A stretch of 12,435 nt of DNA from JBHIFE01 sp046760985 (GTDB taxonomy: Bacteria > Chloroflexota > Dehalococcoidia > Dehalococcoidales > RBG-16-60-22), in contig JBHIFE010000040.1 in the NCBI GenBank assembly GCA_046760985.1, positions 1 to 12,435 of the forward strand, written 5' to 3'. Numbering within the stretch: the stretch's first letter is position 1; each line of letters opens with the position of its first letter. The position numbers and the translations under genes are program-made. Below the pieces are notes generated by a model, which did no database searches, had not been told where the DNA came from, and worked only from the letters and a program-made list of their open reading frames with translations. Shown piece by piece: positions 5,850 through 12,435 of this stretch.

Positions 5850-6758
5850 TCATAGCTGAACCAGCTCACCCAAAAGCTGGCGCATGTTCAGGATATAGTC
5901 CTTGGCTAAGGAATCAATGAATACCACTCTACCACCAATTGCCTTAGCAATGACCTCAGCACTCTGTGGATTGAATTGAGGCGAAGCAAAGATAACTTTT
6001 ATGTCGTGTTTCTTCGCCTGCTCTATCAAATGAGCTATACTTGACGCTGTCGGCTCCTTCCCCTCCACCTCGATAGGTAACATGGCAAGATTGTACTCCT
6101 TGGCAAAATAGCCAAAGGCAGGGTGATAGACCATAAATGTCCGATTGGTCATTCCAGATAAGCCGTCTCTGATATCCTGGTCAAGTTTGCTTAACTCCCA
6201 AAGATAAGCATCCCGGTTCTGCTCATAATAGGTCTTGTTGTCCGGGTCAACCTGTACCAGCCCCTCGTAAATATTGTGCACCATGATTTTGACATTCAGC
6301 GGCGACATCCATATGTGGGGATCCATCGCCTCATGCTCGTGTTCATCTTCAGGCTCGCCTACCATTTCTATGAGCTGGACCCCTTTAGAGCAATCAACCA
6401 CCAACATCTCTTTGTTGATGGCAATAAGTCTATCCATCCAGACCAGCTCAAACTCAACAGCGGTGCCTACCTTGGCATACATTTCAGCTTTAGACAGAGC
6501 TGCCATTTGACTCGGAGACGGCTCGTAGGTATGAGGACTCGCCCCCGGTGGCACCATGACACTAACCTCTACCCTTTCCCCACCAACACTTTCCACAAAT
6601 TCGACTTGCGGAAGTATAGTGACCACCACCCCAACTTTCTCACCTGCTTCTTCCCTTGTTCCACAGGATAGGGTGGAAGCTGACAGCACCAAAACAAGCG
6701 AAATTACTGTGATGAACCTGCCCCCTTTCACCAATTCCCTACCTTTGTCCTCCTTCAC
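5850..6758 (-). CDS. Zinc/manganese ABC transporter substrate-binding lipoprotein (ZnuA-like)
   Basis: Cluster A-I substrate-binding proteins capture Zn(II) or Mn(II) outside the membrane and hand it to an ABC permease. The N-terminal hydrophobic stretch (15-30) followed by Cys32 suggests a lipoprotein, although TLSC is not a perfect lipobox. Metal-ligand positions are all seen: H76 in SPHTYEPSP, H148 in MDPHIW, H212 in VYHPAFGYFA and D282 in FIDSLAKD. The acidic/His loop between lobes is short (EDEHEHE, 137-143). The 302 residues match the family. GTG at 6758 is used here; GTG at 6731 would give a more typical short signal peptide. No ATPase or permease gene adjoins it, so its partners must lie elsewhere. 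A promoter lies at 6804-6832. Confidence 0.9.
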   Translation of the reverse strand: MKEDKGRELVKGGRFITVISLVLVLSASTLSCGTREEAGEKVGVVVTILPQVEFVESVGGERVEVSVMVPPGASPHTYEPSPSQMAALSKAEMYAKVGTAVEFELVWMDRLIAINKEMLVVDCSKGVQLIEMVGEPEDEHEHEAMDPHIWMSPLNVKIMVHNIYEGLVQVDPDNKTYYEQNRDAYLWELSKLDQDIRDGLSGMTNRTFMVYHPAFGYFAKEYNLAMLPIEVEGKEPTASSIAHLIEQAKKHDIKVIFASPQFNPQSAEVIAKAIGGRVVFIDSLAKDYILNMRQLLGELVQL

Positions 6759-6763
6759 AGCTT

Positions 6764-6790
6764 TGACCTGAGTGAGTTTTGCCTGGGTCA
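6764..6790. promoter_or_regulatory. TGACC-N17-GGTCA inverted repeat in the leader of the lipoprotein gene
   Basis: Perfect five-base arms TGACC (6764-6768) and GGTCA (6786-6790), with partly matching flanks CTGAG and CCTG, lie between the promoter and the GTG start. It could be an operator or a leader hairpin. It does not look like a standard Fur/Zur box, and chance is possible. Confidence 0.3.
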
Positions 6791-6803
6791 GTCTTAATTT
6801 AAC

Positions 6804-6832
6804 CTTATAACAGGACTACCCTCCGCTGTCAA
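6804..6832 (-). promoter_or_regulatory. Promoter of the metal-binding lipoprotein gene
   Basis: On the minus strand a perfect TTGACA (6827-6832), 17 bases and TATAAG (6804-6809) form a near-consensus promoter. The start point would be near 6797, leaving about 38 bases of leader before the GTG at 6758. Confidence 0.75.
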
Positions 6833-6951
6833 TTATTTACCCAGCGAGAGGCGAAGCCCTGGTAAGCCGACAATATGGCAAATTAAGCCCTTTATTTTTC
6901 CGCTAATTACTAGCTCGTCTAATGACTTATGTTTTTCATTTAAATAATTTT

Positions 6952-6980
6952 TTTACACTTTTTGACTAAAATTGTATAAA
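6952..6980 (+). promoter_or_regulatory. Upstream promoter (P1) of the ferredoxin-glutamate synthase operon
   Basis: TTTACA (6952-6957), a 17-base spacer and TATAAA (6975-6980) match the sigma-70 pattern well. It lies just upstream of a second promoter, giving a tandem arrangement. Confidence 0.55.
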
Positions 6981-6985
6981 AAGTC

Positions 6986-7015
6986 TTGACAAAGAAATAG
7001 ATGCTCAGGTAAAAT
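6986..7015 (+). promoter_or_regulatory. Downstream promoter (P2) of the ferredoxin-glutamate synthase operon
   Basis: A perfect TTGACA (6986-6991), 18 bases and TAAAAT (7010-7015) predict a start near 7022, about 74 bases before the ATG at 7096. The predicted start falls within an inverted repeat (7018-7041). Confidence 0.7.
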
Positions 7016-7017
7016 GG

Positions 7018-7041
7018 AATGCGGAAGCCGATTACCGCATT
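7018..7041 (+). promoter_or_regulatory. Inverted repeat at the predicted transcription start (possible operator)
   Basis: AATGCGG (7018-7024) and CCGCATT (7035-7041) are perfect seven-base arms around a ten-base centre, placed directly after the P2 -10 box. This position suits a repressor site covering +1. As RNA only part of the left arm would be transcribed from P2, but all of it from P1. An alternative pairing of AAGCC (7025-7029) with GGCTT (7051-7055) overlaps it. Confidence 0.45.
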
Positions 7042-7095
7042 TTGGCCACTGGCTTAACTCTATTGTACTGTAGAAAGAAACCGGGGGTTGTCCGA

Positions 7096-7551
7096 ATGAA
7101 GAGGGTTTATATTAATGAAGAAGCTTGCATGGGCTGTCAGCTTTGTGAAGTATATTGTCAGTTGCAGCATTCTCAATACCAGGACTTAATTAAAGCGTTC
7201 AAAAGAGAATCACCACGACCGCTGCCCCTTCTACGGGTGGAGAAAAGAGAGCCTGTTTCCTTTGCCGTACAATGTCGGCATTGCGCCGAACCCTACTGTG
7301 TCTATGCCTGCCTTACTGGAGCCCTTCAGCGGGAGCCAGATAGCGGTGTTGTCACAGTGGATGCAGAAAGGTGTATTGGTTGCTGGACTTGCCTGTTAGC
7401 TTGTCCCTTTGGAGTGATAAGGCAGGATATACATCAAGAGAAGATAGTTAAATGTGACCTTTGCCAGGGAGAGGATATACCAGCGTGTGTGGCTAATTGT
7501 CCTAATGAGGCGCTAATACATGCCGAGATGGAAAACGATGGTTCGAGCTAA
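7096..7551 (+). CDS. Four-cluster 4Fe-4S ferredoxin-like electron-transfer subunit
   Basis: This 151-residue iron-sulfur protein has the layout of electron-transfer subunits such as HycB/DmsB/CooF. Four cysteine groups are seen: CMGCQLCEVYC, CRHCAEPYCVYAC, CIGCWTCLLAC and CDLCQGEDIPACVANC, enough for four [4Fe-4S] clusters. There is no signal peptide, so it is cytoplasmic. I place the start at ATG 7096, immediately before the KRVYINEEAC sequence typical of the family, with GGGGG eight bases upstream. The TTG at 7042 would add 18 residues of unrelated character and abut the inverted repeat. It is the first gene of the operon, 15 bases before hisH. Its likely role is passing electrons between the flavoprotein and the ferredoxin-fused glutamate synthase subunit encoded downstream; this is inferred from context. 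Confidence 0.9.
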   Translation: MKRVYINEEACMGCQLCEVYCQLQHSQYQDLIKAFKRESPRPLPLLRVEKREPVSFAVQCRHCAEPYCVYACLTGALQREPDSGVVTVDAERCIGCWTCLLACPFGVIRQDIHQEKIVKCDLCQGEDIPACVANCPNEALIHAEMENDGSS

Positions 7552-7566
7552 GATGGGAGAAGACAA

Positions 7567-8208
7567 ATGATTGCAATAGTTGATTATGGTGCCGGTAATC
7601 TACATAGCGTGGCTAACGCCATTACCAAGCTAGGCTACCAACCAAAGATAACCAGCGATACCAGTGAGGTGCTTGATGCCAAAGCGGTTATTCTGCCCGG
7701 TGTTGGTGCCGCTGCTGATACCATGGAAAACCTAAAGAAATTGGAAATGGTTGACCCTATTTATCAACTCATCACTGAAGGGCGTCCTTTCTTCGGCGTC
7801 TGCATCGGACTGCAGATTTTATTTACCGGTACCGAAGAGGGTGGCTGGCATAAGTGTTTGGGAGTCATTCCCGGGCGAGTGAGGCGACTCCCTTCAGGAC
7901 TAAAGGTTCCCCACATGGGGTGGAACCAGGTAAAACAGCGACTCTCTCATCCCCTATTTGATGGCATCCCCGATGAAGCCAACTTCTACTTTGTTCATAG
8001 CTACTATGTAGAGCCAGAAGATAAATCAATAATAGCTGGGGAGACTGACTATGGCATTCCGATATGCAGTGTAATTGCTAGAGGAAACCTGATAGCGACC
8101 CAATTTCATCCGGAGAAGAGCGGAGAGTTCGGGTTGAGAATGTACCACAATTTCATAAAGCTTACCTTGGCAAACAGGGGTAAGCCACAAATAAAGAGGA
8201 CAAAATGA
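7567..8208 (+). CDS. hisH: Imidazole glycerol phosphate synthase, glutaminase subunit HisH
   Basis: HisH hydrolyses glutamine and channels the ammonia to HisF, which makes imidazole glycerol phosphate and AICAR in histidine synthesis. The 213 residues are full length for a class-I glutamine amidotransferase. The N-terminus IAIVDYGAGNLHSV is typical of HisH, the nucleophile is C79 in FFGVCIGLQ, and the catalytic pair is H181 and E183 in QFHPEKSG. PHMGWN and FVHSYYV are also HisH blocks. ATG at 7567 has GGGAGA six bases upstream. Its TGA overlaps the ATG of the flavoprotein gene (ATGA), so the two are probably translationally coupled. Its partner hisF lies two genes downstream instead of next to it, and no other his gene is in the window. 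Confidence 0.97.
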   Translation: MIAIVDYGAGNLHSVANAITKLGYQPKITSDTSEVLDAKAVILPGVGAAADTMENLKKLEMVDPIYQLITEGRPFFGVCIGLQILFTGTEEGGWHKCLGVIPGRVRRLPSGLKVPHMGWNQVKQRLSHPLFDGIPDEANFYFVHSYYVEPEDKSIIAGETDYGIPICSVIARGNLIATQFHPEKSGEFGLRMYHNFIKLTLANRGKPQIKRTK

Positions 8209-9533
8209 CCAAGAACACGGCAAAATACCTGATTATAGGCAACTCAGCCGGGGGCATCGGTGCCACCGAAGCCATACGCGAAGTGGATAAAGTAGGGGCA
8301 ATCAGTATAATCTCCGACGAGCCCTATCCCGCTTACTCGCGACCGCTTATCGCCGAATATTTAGCCTGGGGATGTTCCCTAGAGAGTATGCTGTTTCGCC
8401 CGGCTGATTTCTACGATAAGAACAATGTCTGCACTCTCTTGGGCAGGAAAGTGGAACGGCTTGACCCAGCCCAGCATGTCATTGAATTAGACTCTGGAGA
8501 TAAAATTTCCTGGGAAAAGCTTTTGCTGGCTACCGGCGGTTTGCCTATCGTTCCCCAGATAGCCGGTATAGGCGGTAAGGGGATTTTCACCTTTGCCACT
8601 CTTGATGATGCCAAGGCAATTGACCGATACCTTAGCTGGACAGCTCGAGCAGTAGTCATCGGTGGTGGTCTCATCGGGGTAAGCGTTACCGAAGCCTTGG
8701 TGAAGCGAGGGGTTGAAGTTACCATCGTGGAAATGAAAGACTGGATTTTAAATACTATCCTTGATGAAAAAGCCGCAGCTCTGGAGGCAGCAGCCCTAAG
8801 ACAAGCCGGAGTTAACATCGTAACCGGTCACACTGTGACTAAAATCAACTCAGATAAGGAGACTGTCAGCAGCGTGACGTTGGATGATGGAAGCCAGATT
8901 CCCAGCAATCTGGTGATAGTAGCTATCGGTGTCCGACCACGCACTGAACTCGTCTCTGAGACTGGGATAAGGATAAATCGTGGCATAGTGGTTGACCGCT
9001 ATATGGCTACATCCAGTCCTGACGTTTACGCCTGTGGTGATGCTGCTGAGGCTTATGATTTCGCCTATGGCGAGTGGCGACTCACCCCTATCTGGCCCAA
9101 TGCCTACCTCGGAGGGAGGATTGCCGGGTTTAATATGGCGGGCAGACCGACTGAATATCCGGGCGGAACAGCAATGAATTCCTTGAAATACTTTGGGTTA
9201 GACGTAGTTTCTGCCGGGGTGGTGAATCCCCCTGATGATAGTTACGAGGTGCTCACCAGGAACTATGACAGTACTTACCGCAAAGTAGTACTGAAAGACG
9301 GAGTCATAGTAGGAATGATTTTTGCCGGTAACATTGAGAAATCAGGTATAGTCTTCAATTTGATAAGAGACGGGGTAAAGGCAGACGGCTTCAAGCAAGC
9401 ACTCGTCGCTGAGGATTTCGGTCTCGTCTCTCTCCCCGAGGAGTTATGGCGACCGCAGCTTGAAGTGCCATCTTCGGCATTGGTCTCTCCGGTCTCTTCC
9501 CAGCCGCCTGAAGAAGTGGTTGCCGCAGAGTAG
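8205..9533 (+). CDS. FAD/NAD(P)-dependent oxidoreductase (NirB/rubredoxin-reductase-like)
   Basis: This 442-residue flavoprotein has the two-dinucleotide-binding-domain fold of pyridine nucleotide-disulfide oxidoreductases. FAD binding is shown by YLIIGNSAGGIGATEA (8-23) and by YACGDAAEAYD near 275-285. NAD(P) binding is shown by VVIGGGLIGVSVTEAL (150-165). LLLATGG and VIVAIGVRPRTELV are also family blocks. There is no redox-active CxxC, so it is not a thioredoxin-type reductase. Residues after about 420 form a Ser/Pro/Val-rich tail that may be flexible. It is coupled to hisH by the ATGA overlap and sits 22-28 bases before the glutaminase subunit. In this context it plausibly brings NAD(P)H electrons to glutamate synthase in place of the GltD subunit. 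That is inference; nitrite reductase or ferredoxin reductase functions are alternatives. Confidence 0.88.
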   Translation: MTKNTAKYLIIGNSAGGIGATEAIREVDKVGAISIISDEPYPAYSRPLIAEYLAWGCSLESMLFRPADFYDKNNVCTLLGRKVERLDPAQHVIELDSGDKISWEKLLLATGGLPIVPQIAGIGGKGIFTFATLDDAKAIDRYLSWTARAVVIGGGLIGVSVTEALVKRGVEVTIVEMKDWILNTILDEKAAALEAAALRQAGVNIVTGHTVTKINSDKETVSSVTLDDGSQIPSNLVIVAIGVRPRTELVSETGIRINRGIVVDRYMATSSPDVYACGDAAEAYDFAYGEWRLTPIWPNAYLGGRIAGFNMAGRPTEYPGGTAMNSLKYFGLDVVSAGVVNPPDDSYEVLTRNYDSTYRKVVLKDGVIVGMIFAGNIEKSGIVFNLIRDGVKADGFKQALVAEDFGLVSLPEELWRPQLEVPSSALVSPVSSQPPEEVVAAE

Positions 9534-9561
9534 GGTATTCTCATCCTAGGAGGTTATGACT

Positions 9562-10710
9562 ATGAAAGAGCTTAGCCAAATACAAAATCCTTACCACGAT
9601 GATAAGGTAATTGACGCCTGCTCCCTATTCGGGGTAATGGATACCTCGGGAAGGAGATTTTCTGGGGAGGGTGTCATCAAGGCTATTAGCAATATGCATG
9701 ACCGTGGCAATGGCTTGGGTGGCGGATTTGCCATCTACGGACTATATCCAGAGTATGCTAATCTCTACGCCTTCCATATAATGTACCTTAGCCGAAAAGG
9801 ACAGAGAGATGTAGAGGCATTTCTTAAGGATAAGTTTCACCTAGTTCACGCTGAAGAGGTGCCAACACGACCGACACCGAGAATTGTTAACCCGCCATTG
9901 GTATGGCGCTACTTTCTTGAGGTAGAACAATCCCAGCCTGAGGAGCAATCGGAGGATGACTATGTCGTTGACCGGGTGATGGAAATAAATACCAAGTTTC
10001 CAGACGCTTTTGTCTTTTCCAGCGGTAAGGATATGGCGGTGTTCAAGGGGGTGGGCTACCCTGAAGAGATAGCTGAATACTTCTGTCTGGAACAATACCA
10101 GGGTTACCTGTGGACAGCCCATGGTAGATTCCCCACCAACACTCCCGGCTGGTGGGGTGGTGCTCACCCGTTCTGCATTCTGGACTGGACAGTGATTCAT
10201 AATGGTGAGATTTCATCTTATGGAATAAACCGGCGTTATCTGGAGCAATTTGGCTATCATTGCACCATGCAAACTGATACTGAAGTAGTAGCTTATGCCG
10301 TTGACCTGCTCATGCGGAAACACAGGCTTCCCGTTGAGATTGTGGCTCGCATACTGGCGCCTCCCCTCTGGACTGATATTGAGCGCCGTCCGCGGGGGGA
10401 GCAAAAGTTACTCCGAACCCTGCGACAGGTATACAGCAGCTTACTCTTAAACGGGCCCTTCACGGTAATTATTGCCCATCACGGCGAGATGATTGGGCTT
10501 ACTGACCGCATTAGGTTGCGACCGCTTACCGTTGGGGTAAAAGGCGACATACTCTATCTTTCATCTGAGGAGTCAGCTATCCGCCTGATTTGCCCTGACC
10601 TAGGTGAAGCCTGGATTCCAAATGGCGGTGAACCTATTGTAGGCAGATTAAACACGCCTCAACCACGGTCAGTGACTGATACCGAGGAGATAATGTCATA
10701 TGCTAACTAA
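9562..10710 (+). CDS. Glutamate synthase glutaminase subunit (class-II glutamine amidotransferase)
   Basis: This stand-alone N-terminal-nucleophile amidotransferase corresponds to the first domain of large bacterial GltB, encoded separately as in archaea. It would release ammonia from glutamine for the FMN subunit. The nucleophile is the Cys in IDACSLFGVMDTSG, residue 20 from this start, so a short propeptide must be removed. HGRFPTNTPGWWGGAHPF (about 187-204) and HNGEISSYG hold the glutamine-binding Arg, Asn and Gly, and TMQTDTEVV the Asp. I prefer ATG 9562 over ATG 9556 because AGGAGG (9548-9553) is eight bases away instead of two. The gene ends inside the start of hisF (11-base overlap). 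Its C-terminus, after residue 290, ends in the ligand-binding part and lacks FMN and GXGXG domains. Confidence 0.92.
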   Translation: MKELSQIQNPYHDDKVIDACSLFGVMDTSGRRFSGEGVIKAISNMHDRGNGLGGGFAIYGLYPEYANLYAFHIMYLSRKGQRDVEAFLKDKFHLVHAEEVPTRPTPRIVNPPLVWRYFLEVEQSQPEEQSEDDYVVDRVMEINTKFPDAFVFSSGKDMAVFKGVGYPEEIAEYFCLEQYQGYLWTAHGRFPTNTPGWWGGAHPFCILDWTVIHNGEISSYGINRRYLEQFGYHCTMQTDTEVVAYAVDLLMRKHRLPVEIVARILAPPLWTDIERRPRGEQKLLRTLRQVYSSLLLNGPFTVIIAHHGEMIGLTDRIRLRPLTVGVKGDILYLSSEESAIRLICPDLGEAWIPNGGEPIVGRLNTPQPRSVTDTEEIMSYAN

Positions 10711-11467
10711 GCGGATTATTCCCTGCCTTGATGTGAAAGACGGGCGAGTAGTAAAAGGAACCAGCTTTATCCAGTTGCGTGATGCTGGCGACCCGGTAGA
10801 GCTTGCCAGCTTCTATTATAAAGAAGGTGCCGACGAACTGGTCTTTCTGGATATCAGCGCCACTCCTGAGGGGCGTGACACCATGATTGATGTTGTTGAG
10901 CGCATTGCTAAGGAAGTGTTTATGCCGCTTACTGTCGGTGGCGGACTGCGCAGCACTGGCGATATGCGGCGGATGCTGAAGGCAGGGGCAGATAAAATCT
11001 CGATAAACACCGCCGCTGTGCTCCAACCCAAGCTGATTCAGGAGGGAGCCGATAAATTTGGCAGCCAGTGTATCGTAGTTGCCATAGATGCCAAGCGGAT
11101 AGAGGATAGTAAGAAACTCCGCTGGGAAGTCTATACCTATAGTGGTCAACAGCCAACGGGAATTGACGCTCTCACCTGGGCAAAAGAGGCAGTAGCCCTG
11201 GGGGCAGGGGAACTTTTGCTTACCAGCATAGATGCCGATGGTCACCGGGCTGGATATGATATTGAACTCACTCGCACCATTTCCGAGGCAGTAACCGTAC
11301 CGGTTATTGCCAGTGGCGGTGCCGGCACTCTAAATGACCTTTATCAAGCTCTGGTTGCCGGCAAGGCAGATGCGGTTCTTGCCGCCAGCATCTTCCACTT
11401 CGGCACCTATTCCATCCGTGAGACCAAGGAATACCTAGCCGAAAGGGGAATACCGATACGTATCTAA
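10700..11467 (+). CDS. hisF: Imidazole glycerol phosphate synthase, cyclase subunit HisF
   Basis: HisF uses ammonia from HisH to close the imidazole ring of imidazole glycerol phosphate and releases AICAR. The 255 residues make a full (beta/alpha)8 barrel. The catalytic aspartates D11 (PCLDVKDGRVVKG) and D130 (VVAIDAKR) are present, as are the phosphate-binding VGGGLRS, SINTAAV, SGGAG and AASIFHFG segments. The FIQLRDAGDPVE stretch is a slight variant of the more usual NFVDLRDAGDPVE. The sequence is of the histidine-biosynthesis type and not of the surface-sugar HisF relatives. The start ATG lies inside the end of the glutaminase gene and GAGGAG (10684-10689) precedes it. The next gene, the FMN subunit of glutamate synthase, starts 12 bases after its stop. 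Confidence 0.97.
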   Translation: MLTKRIIPCLDVKDGRVVKGTSFIQLRDAGDPVELASFYYKEGADELVFLDISATPEGRDTMIDVVERIAKEVFMPLTVGGGLRSTGDMRRMLKAGADKISINTAAVLQPKLIQEGADKFGSQCIVVAIDAKRIEDSKKLRWEVYTYSGQQPTGIDALTWAKEAVALGAGELLLTSIDADGHRAGYDIELTRTISEAVTVPVIASGGAGTLNDLYQALVAGKADAVLAASIFHFGTYSIRETKEYLAERGIPIRI

Positions 11468-11479
11468 GGAGAAAGACCG

Positions 11480-12435
11480 GTGAAGACTTATCTACCACCC
11501 AAGTTTTTAGTAGAAAGGGACCCAGAGCGGTGCATTAAGTGTGAGGTGTGCGTTAACCAGTGCACCTTTGACGCAAACTACTATGACGCTGAGGACGATG
11601 AGATGAAAAGCCGCCTGGAGAATTGCGTCGGCTGCCATCGCTGTGTCGCCTTCTGCCCTACTGGAGCACTAACGATTAGAAGAAATCCGCTGGATTACCG
11701 TGAGAACTATAACTGGCGCCCCGAAGTTATTGAGGACATTATCAAGCAGGCAGAGACCGGTGGGGTACTCCTCACCGGAATGGGCGATGATAAAAGTCAG
11801 CGCATCTACTGGGACCATCTAGTTCTCAATGCCAGTCAGGTAACCAATCCCTCCATCGACCCACTGCGTGAGCCGATGGAGCTTGCCACCTATCTCGGAC
11901 GAAAACCTGACCAAGTAGAACTCAACCCGGACTTAAATCTAAAGACAGAGTTAGCCTCCCAAGTTAAGTTGGAAGTCCCGGTGATGTTTGCTGCTATGTC
12001 CTATGGCGCAGTGAGTCTCAATGTACACGAATCTTTAGCTAGGGCAGCGGCTGAGATGGGTACTCTATGGAACACCGGTGAGGGAGGTCTTCATCCCAAG
12101 CTATATAAGTATGGGGATAATACCATTGTCCAGGTAGCCTCAGGGCGCTTCGGTGTCCATCCTGAGTATTTGGACGTTGCCCGAGTAGTTGAGATTAAGA
12201 TTGGTCAGGGAGCCAAGCCTGGCATTGGTGGGCACCTCCCCGGAGAAAAGGTAAGTGCCGAAATCTCTGCCACCCGGATGATTCCCAAAGGCACAGATGC
12301 CCTGTCCCCAGCGCCCCAGCACGACATTTACTCCATTGAGGACCTGGCGCAACTTGTTTACGCCCTGAAGGAAGCAACCCATTATACCAAGCCGGTATCG
12401 GTGAAGATAGCCGCCGTCCATAACTCAGCAGCTAT
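11480..12435 (+). CDS. gltB: Glutamate synthase FMN subunit with N-terminal ferredoxin domain (3' truncated by window edge)
   Basis: The frame opens with GTG at 11480, eight bases after AAGGAG, and runs open to the window end (318 codons, no stop). Residues 17-60 hold two [4Fe-4S] motifs, CIKCEVCVNQC (C18, C21, C24, C28) and CVGCHRCVAFC (C49, C52, C55, C59). After a linker, the FMN-binding glutamate synthase barrel begins near residue 165: VPVMFAAMSYGAVS, NTGEGGLHP, and GQGAKPGIGGHLPGEKV with IPKGTDALSPAPQHDIYSIEDLAQL, the conserved core that forms glutamate from 2-oxoglutarate and ammonia. This ferredoxin-FMN fusion is the archaeal-type glutamate synthase subunit. It lacks the glutaminase domain, which the gene at 9562 supplies. 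The GXGXG domain, if encoded, lies downstream of the window. Confidence 0.93.
   Translation, partial: MKTYLPPKFLVERDPERCIKCEVCVNQCTFDANYYDAEDDEMKSRLENCVGCHRCVAFCPTGALTIRRNPLDYRENYNWRPEVIEDIIKQAETGGVLLTGMGDDKSQRIYWDHLVLNASQVTNPSIDPLREPMELATYLGRKPDQVELNPDLNLKTELASQVKLEVPVMFAAMSYGAVSLNVHESLARAAAEMGTLWNTGEGGLHPKLYKYGDNTIVQVASGRFGVHPEYLDVARVVEIKIGQGAKPGIGGHLPGEKVSAEISATRMIPKGTDALSPAPQHDIYSIEDLAQLVYALKEATHYTKPVSVKIAAVHNSAA

Larger units (their letters stand above)
6759..7095. other. Divergent regulatory region without a gene
   Basis: This 337-base stretch separates the lipoprotein gene (-) from the ferredoxin-glutamate synthase operon (+). It holds one promoter leftward and two rightward, an inverted repeat in each leader, and a very AT-rich block at about 6890-6985. 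CCAG...CTGG ends (6841-6862) bracket a GGCGAAGCC core that recalls the loop of the terminator at 3670-3690, perhaps a repeat remnant. A short palindrome-like AATGA-N10-TCATT lies at 6921-6940. No ORF here has coding character. Confidence 0.7.

Noticed and set aside
5827..5869. Upstream GTG start for the 57-residue protein
   Set aside because: It would overlap the end of the lipoprotein gene and has no ribosome site as good as the GGAGGTGA before the TTG at 5826.
6276..6671. 131-codon plus-strand ORF
   Set aside because: It lies wholly antisense to the metal-binding lipoprotein gene, which has clear family motifs. Its translation has no protein-like features.
6921..6940. AATGA-N10-TCATT as a Fur/Zur-type operator
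   Set aside because: Five-base arms in a very AT-rich block are expected by chance and do not match known boxes.
10703..11245. 180-codon minus-strand ORF
   Set aside because: It is antisense to hisF, a complete conserved gene, and is a shadow of its codon pattern.

Overview
The window looks like a chromosomal segment of an anaerobic bacterium, most likely a Chloroflexota/Dehalococcoidia-type lineage. That placement is inference: it rests on the split, archaeal-style glutamate synthase fused to a ferredoxin domain, the 4Fe-4S proteins, the overall style of the proteins, and short GC-rich intergenic hairpin repeats. There are no rRNA or tRNA genes, no CRISPR array, and no transposase or phage genes. 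The content is mostly amino-acid biosynthesis and housekeeping, with several small uncharacterised genes in between.

Region 1 (1-2658, + strand) is a proline operon. It holds the C-terminal two thirds of glutamate 5-kinase (proB, cut by the left edge), two tandem copies of an unknown gene of about 88 codons, and a complete gamma-glutamyl phosphate reductase (proA). The second small copy has GTA where the first has its GTG start, yet keeps an open, conserved reading frame.

Region 2 (2659-5342, - strand) holds rph (RNase PH) with its own promoter, and a three-gene set of an MBL-fold hydrolase, a stand-alone CinA C-terminal/PncC protein and a Nudix protein, which ends in a good intrinsic terminator. 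Two copies of a short C-rich hairpin repeat, in opposite orientation, flank rph.

Region 3 (5343-6840) holds a 61-residue two-helix membrane protein (+). On the - strand an orphan metal-binding ABC lipoprotein (ZnuA-like) is followed by a 57-residue protein with a C-terminal CQLGC motif. A TTGACA-N17-TATAAG promoter drives the lipoprotein gene.

Region 4 (6841-12435, + strand) begins with tandem promoters and an inverted repeat at the presumed transcription start. Then follows one tight operon: four-cluster ferredoxin, hisH, FAD/NAD(P)H oxidoreductase, class-II glutaminase subunit of glutamate synthase, hisF, and a ferredoxin-fused FMN glutamate synthase subunit that runs off the right edge. 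Together these can make a multi-subunit glutamate synthase: the glutaminase releases ammonia, the FMN protein makes glutamate, and the ferredoxin and flavoprotein supply electrons. HisH and HisF form imidazole-glycerol-phosphate synthase. Both enzymes are glutamine-dependent, and their genes are interleaved.
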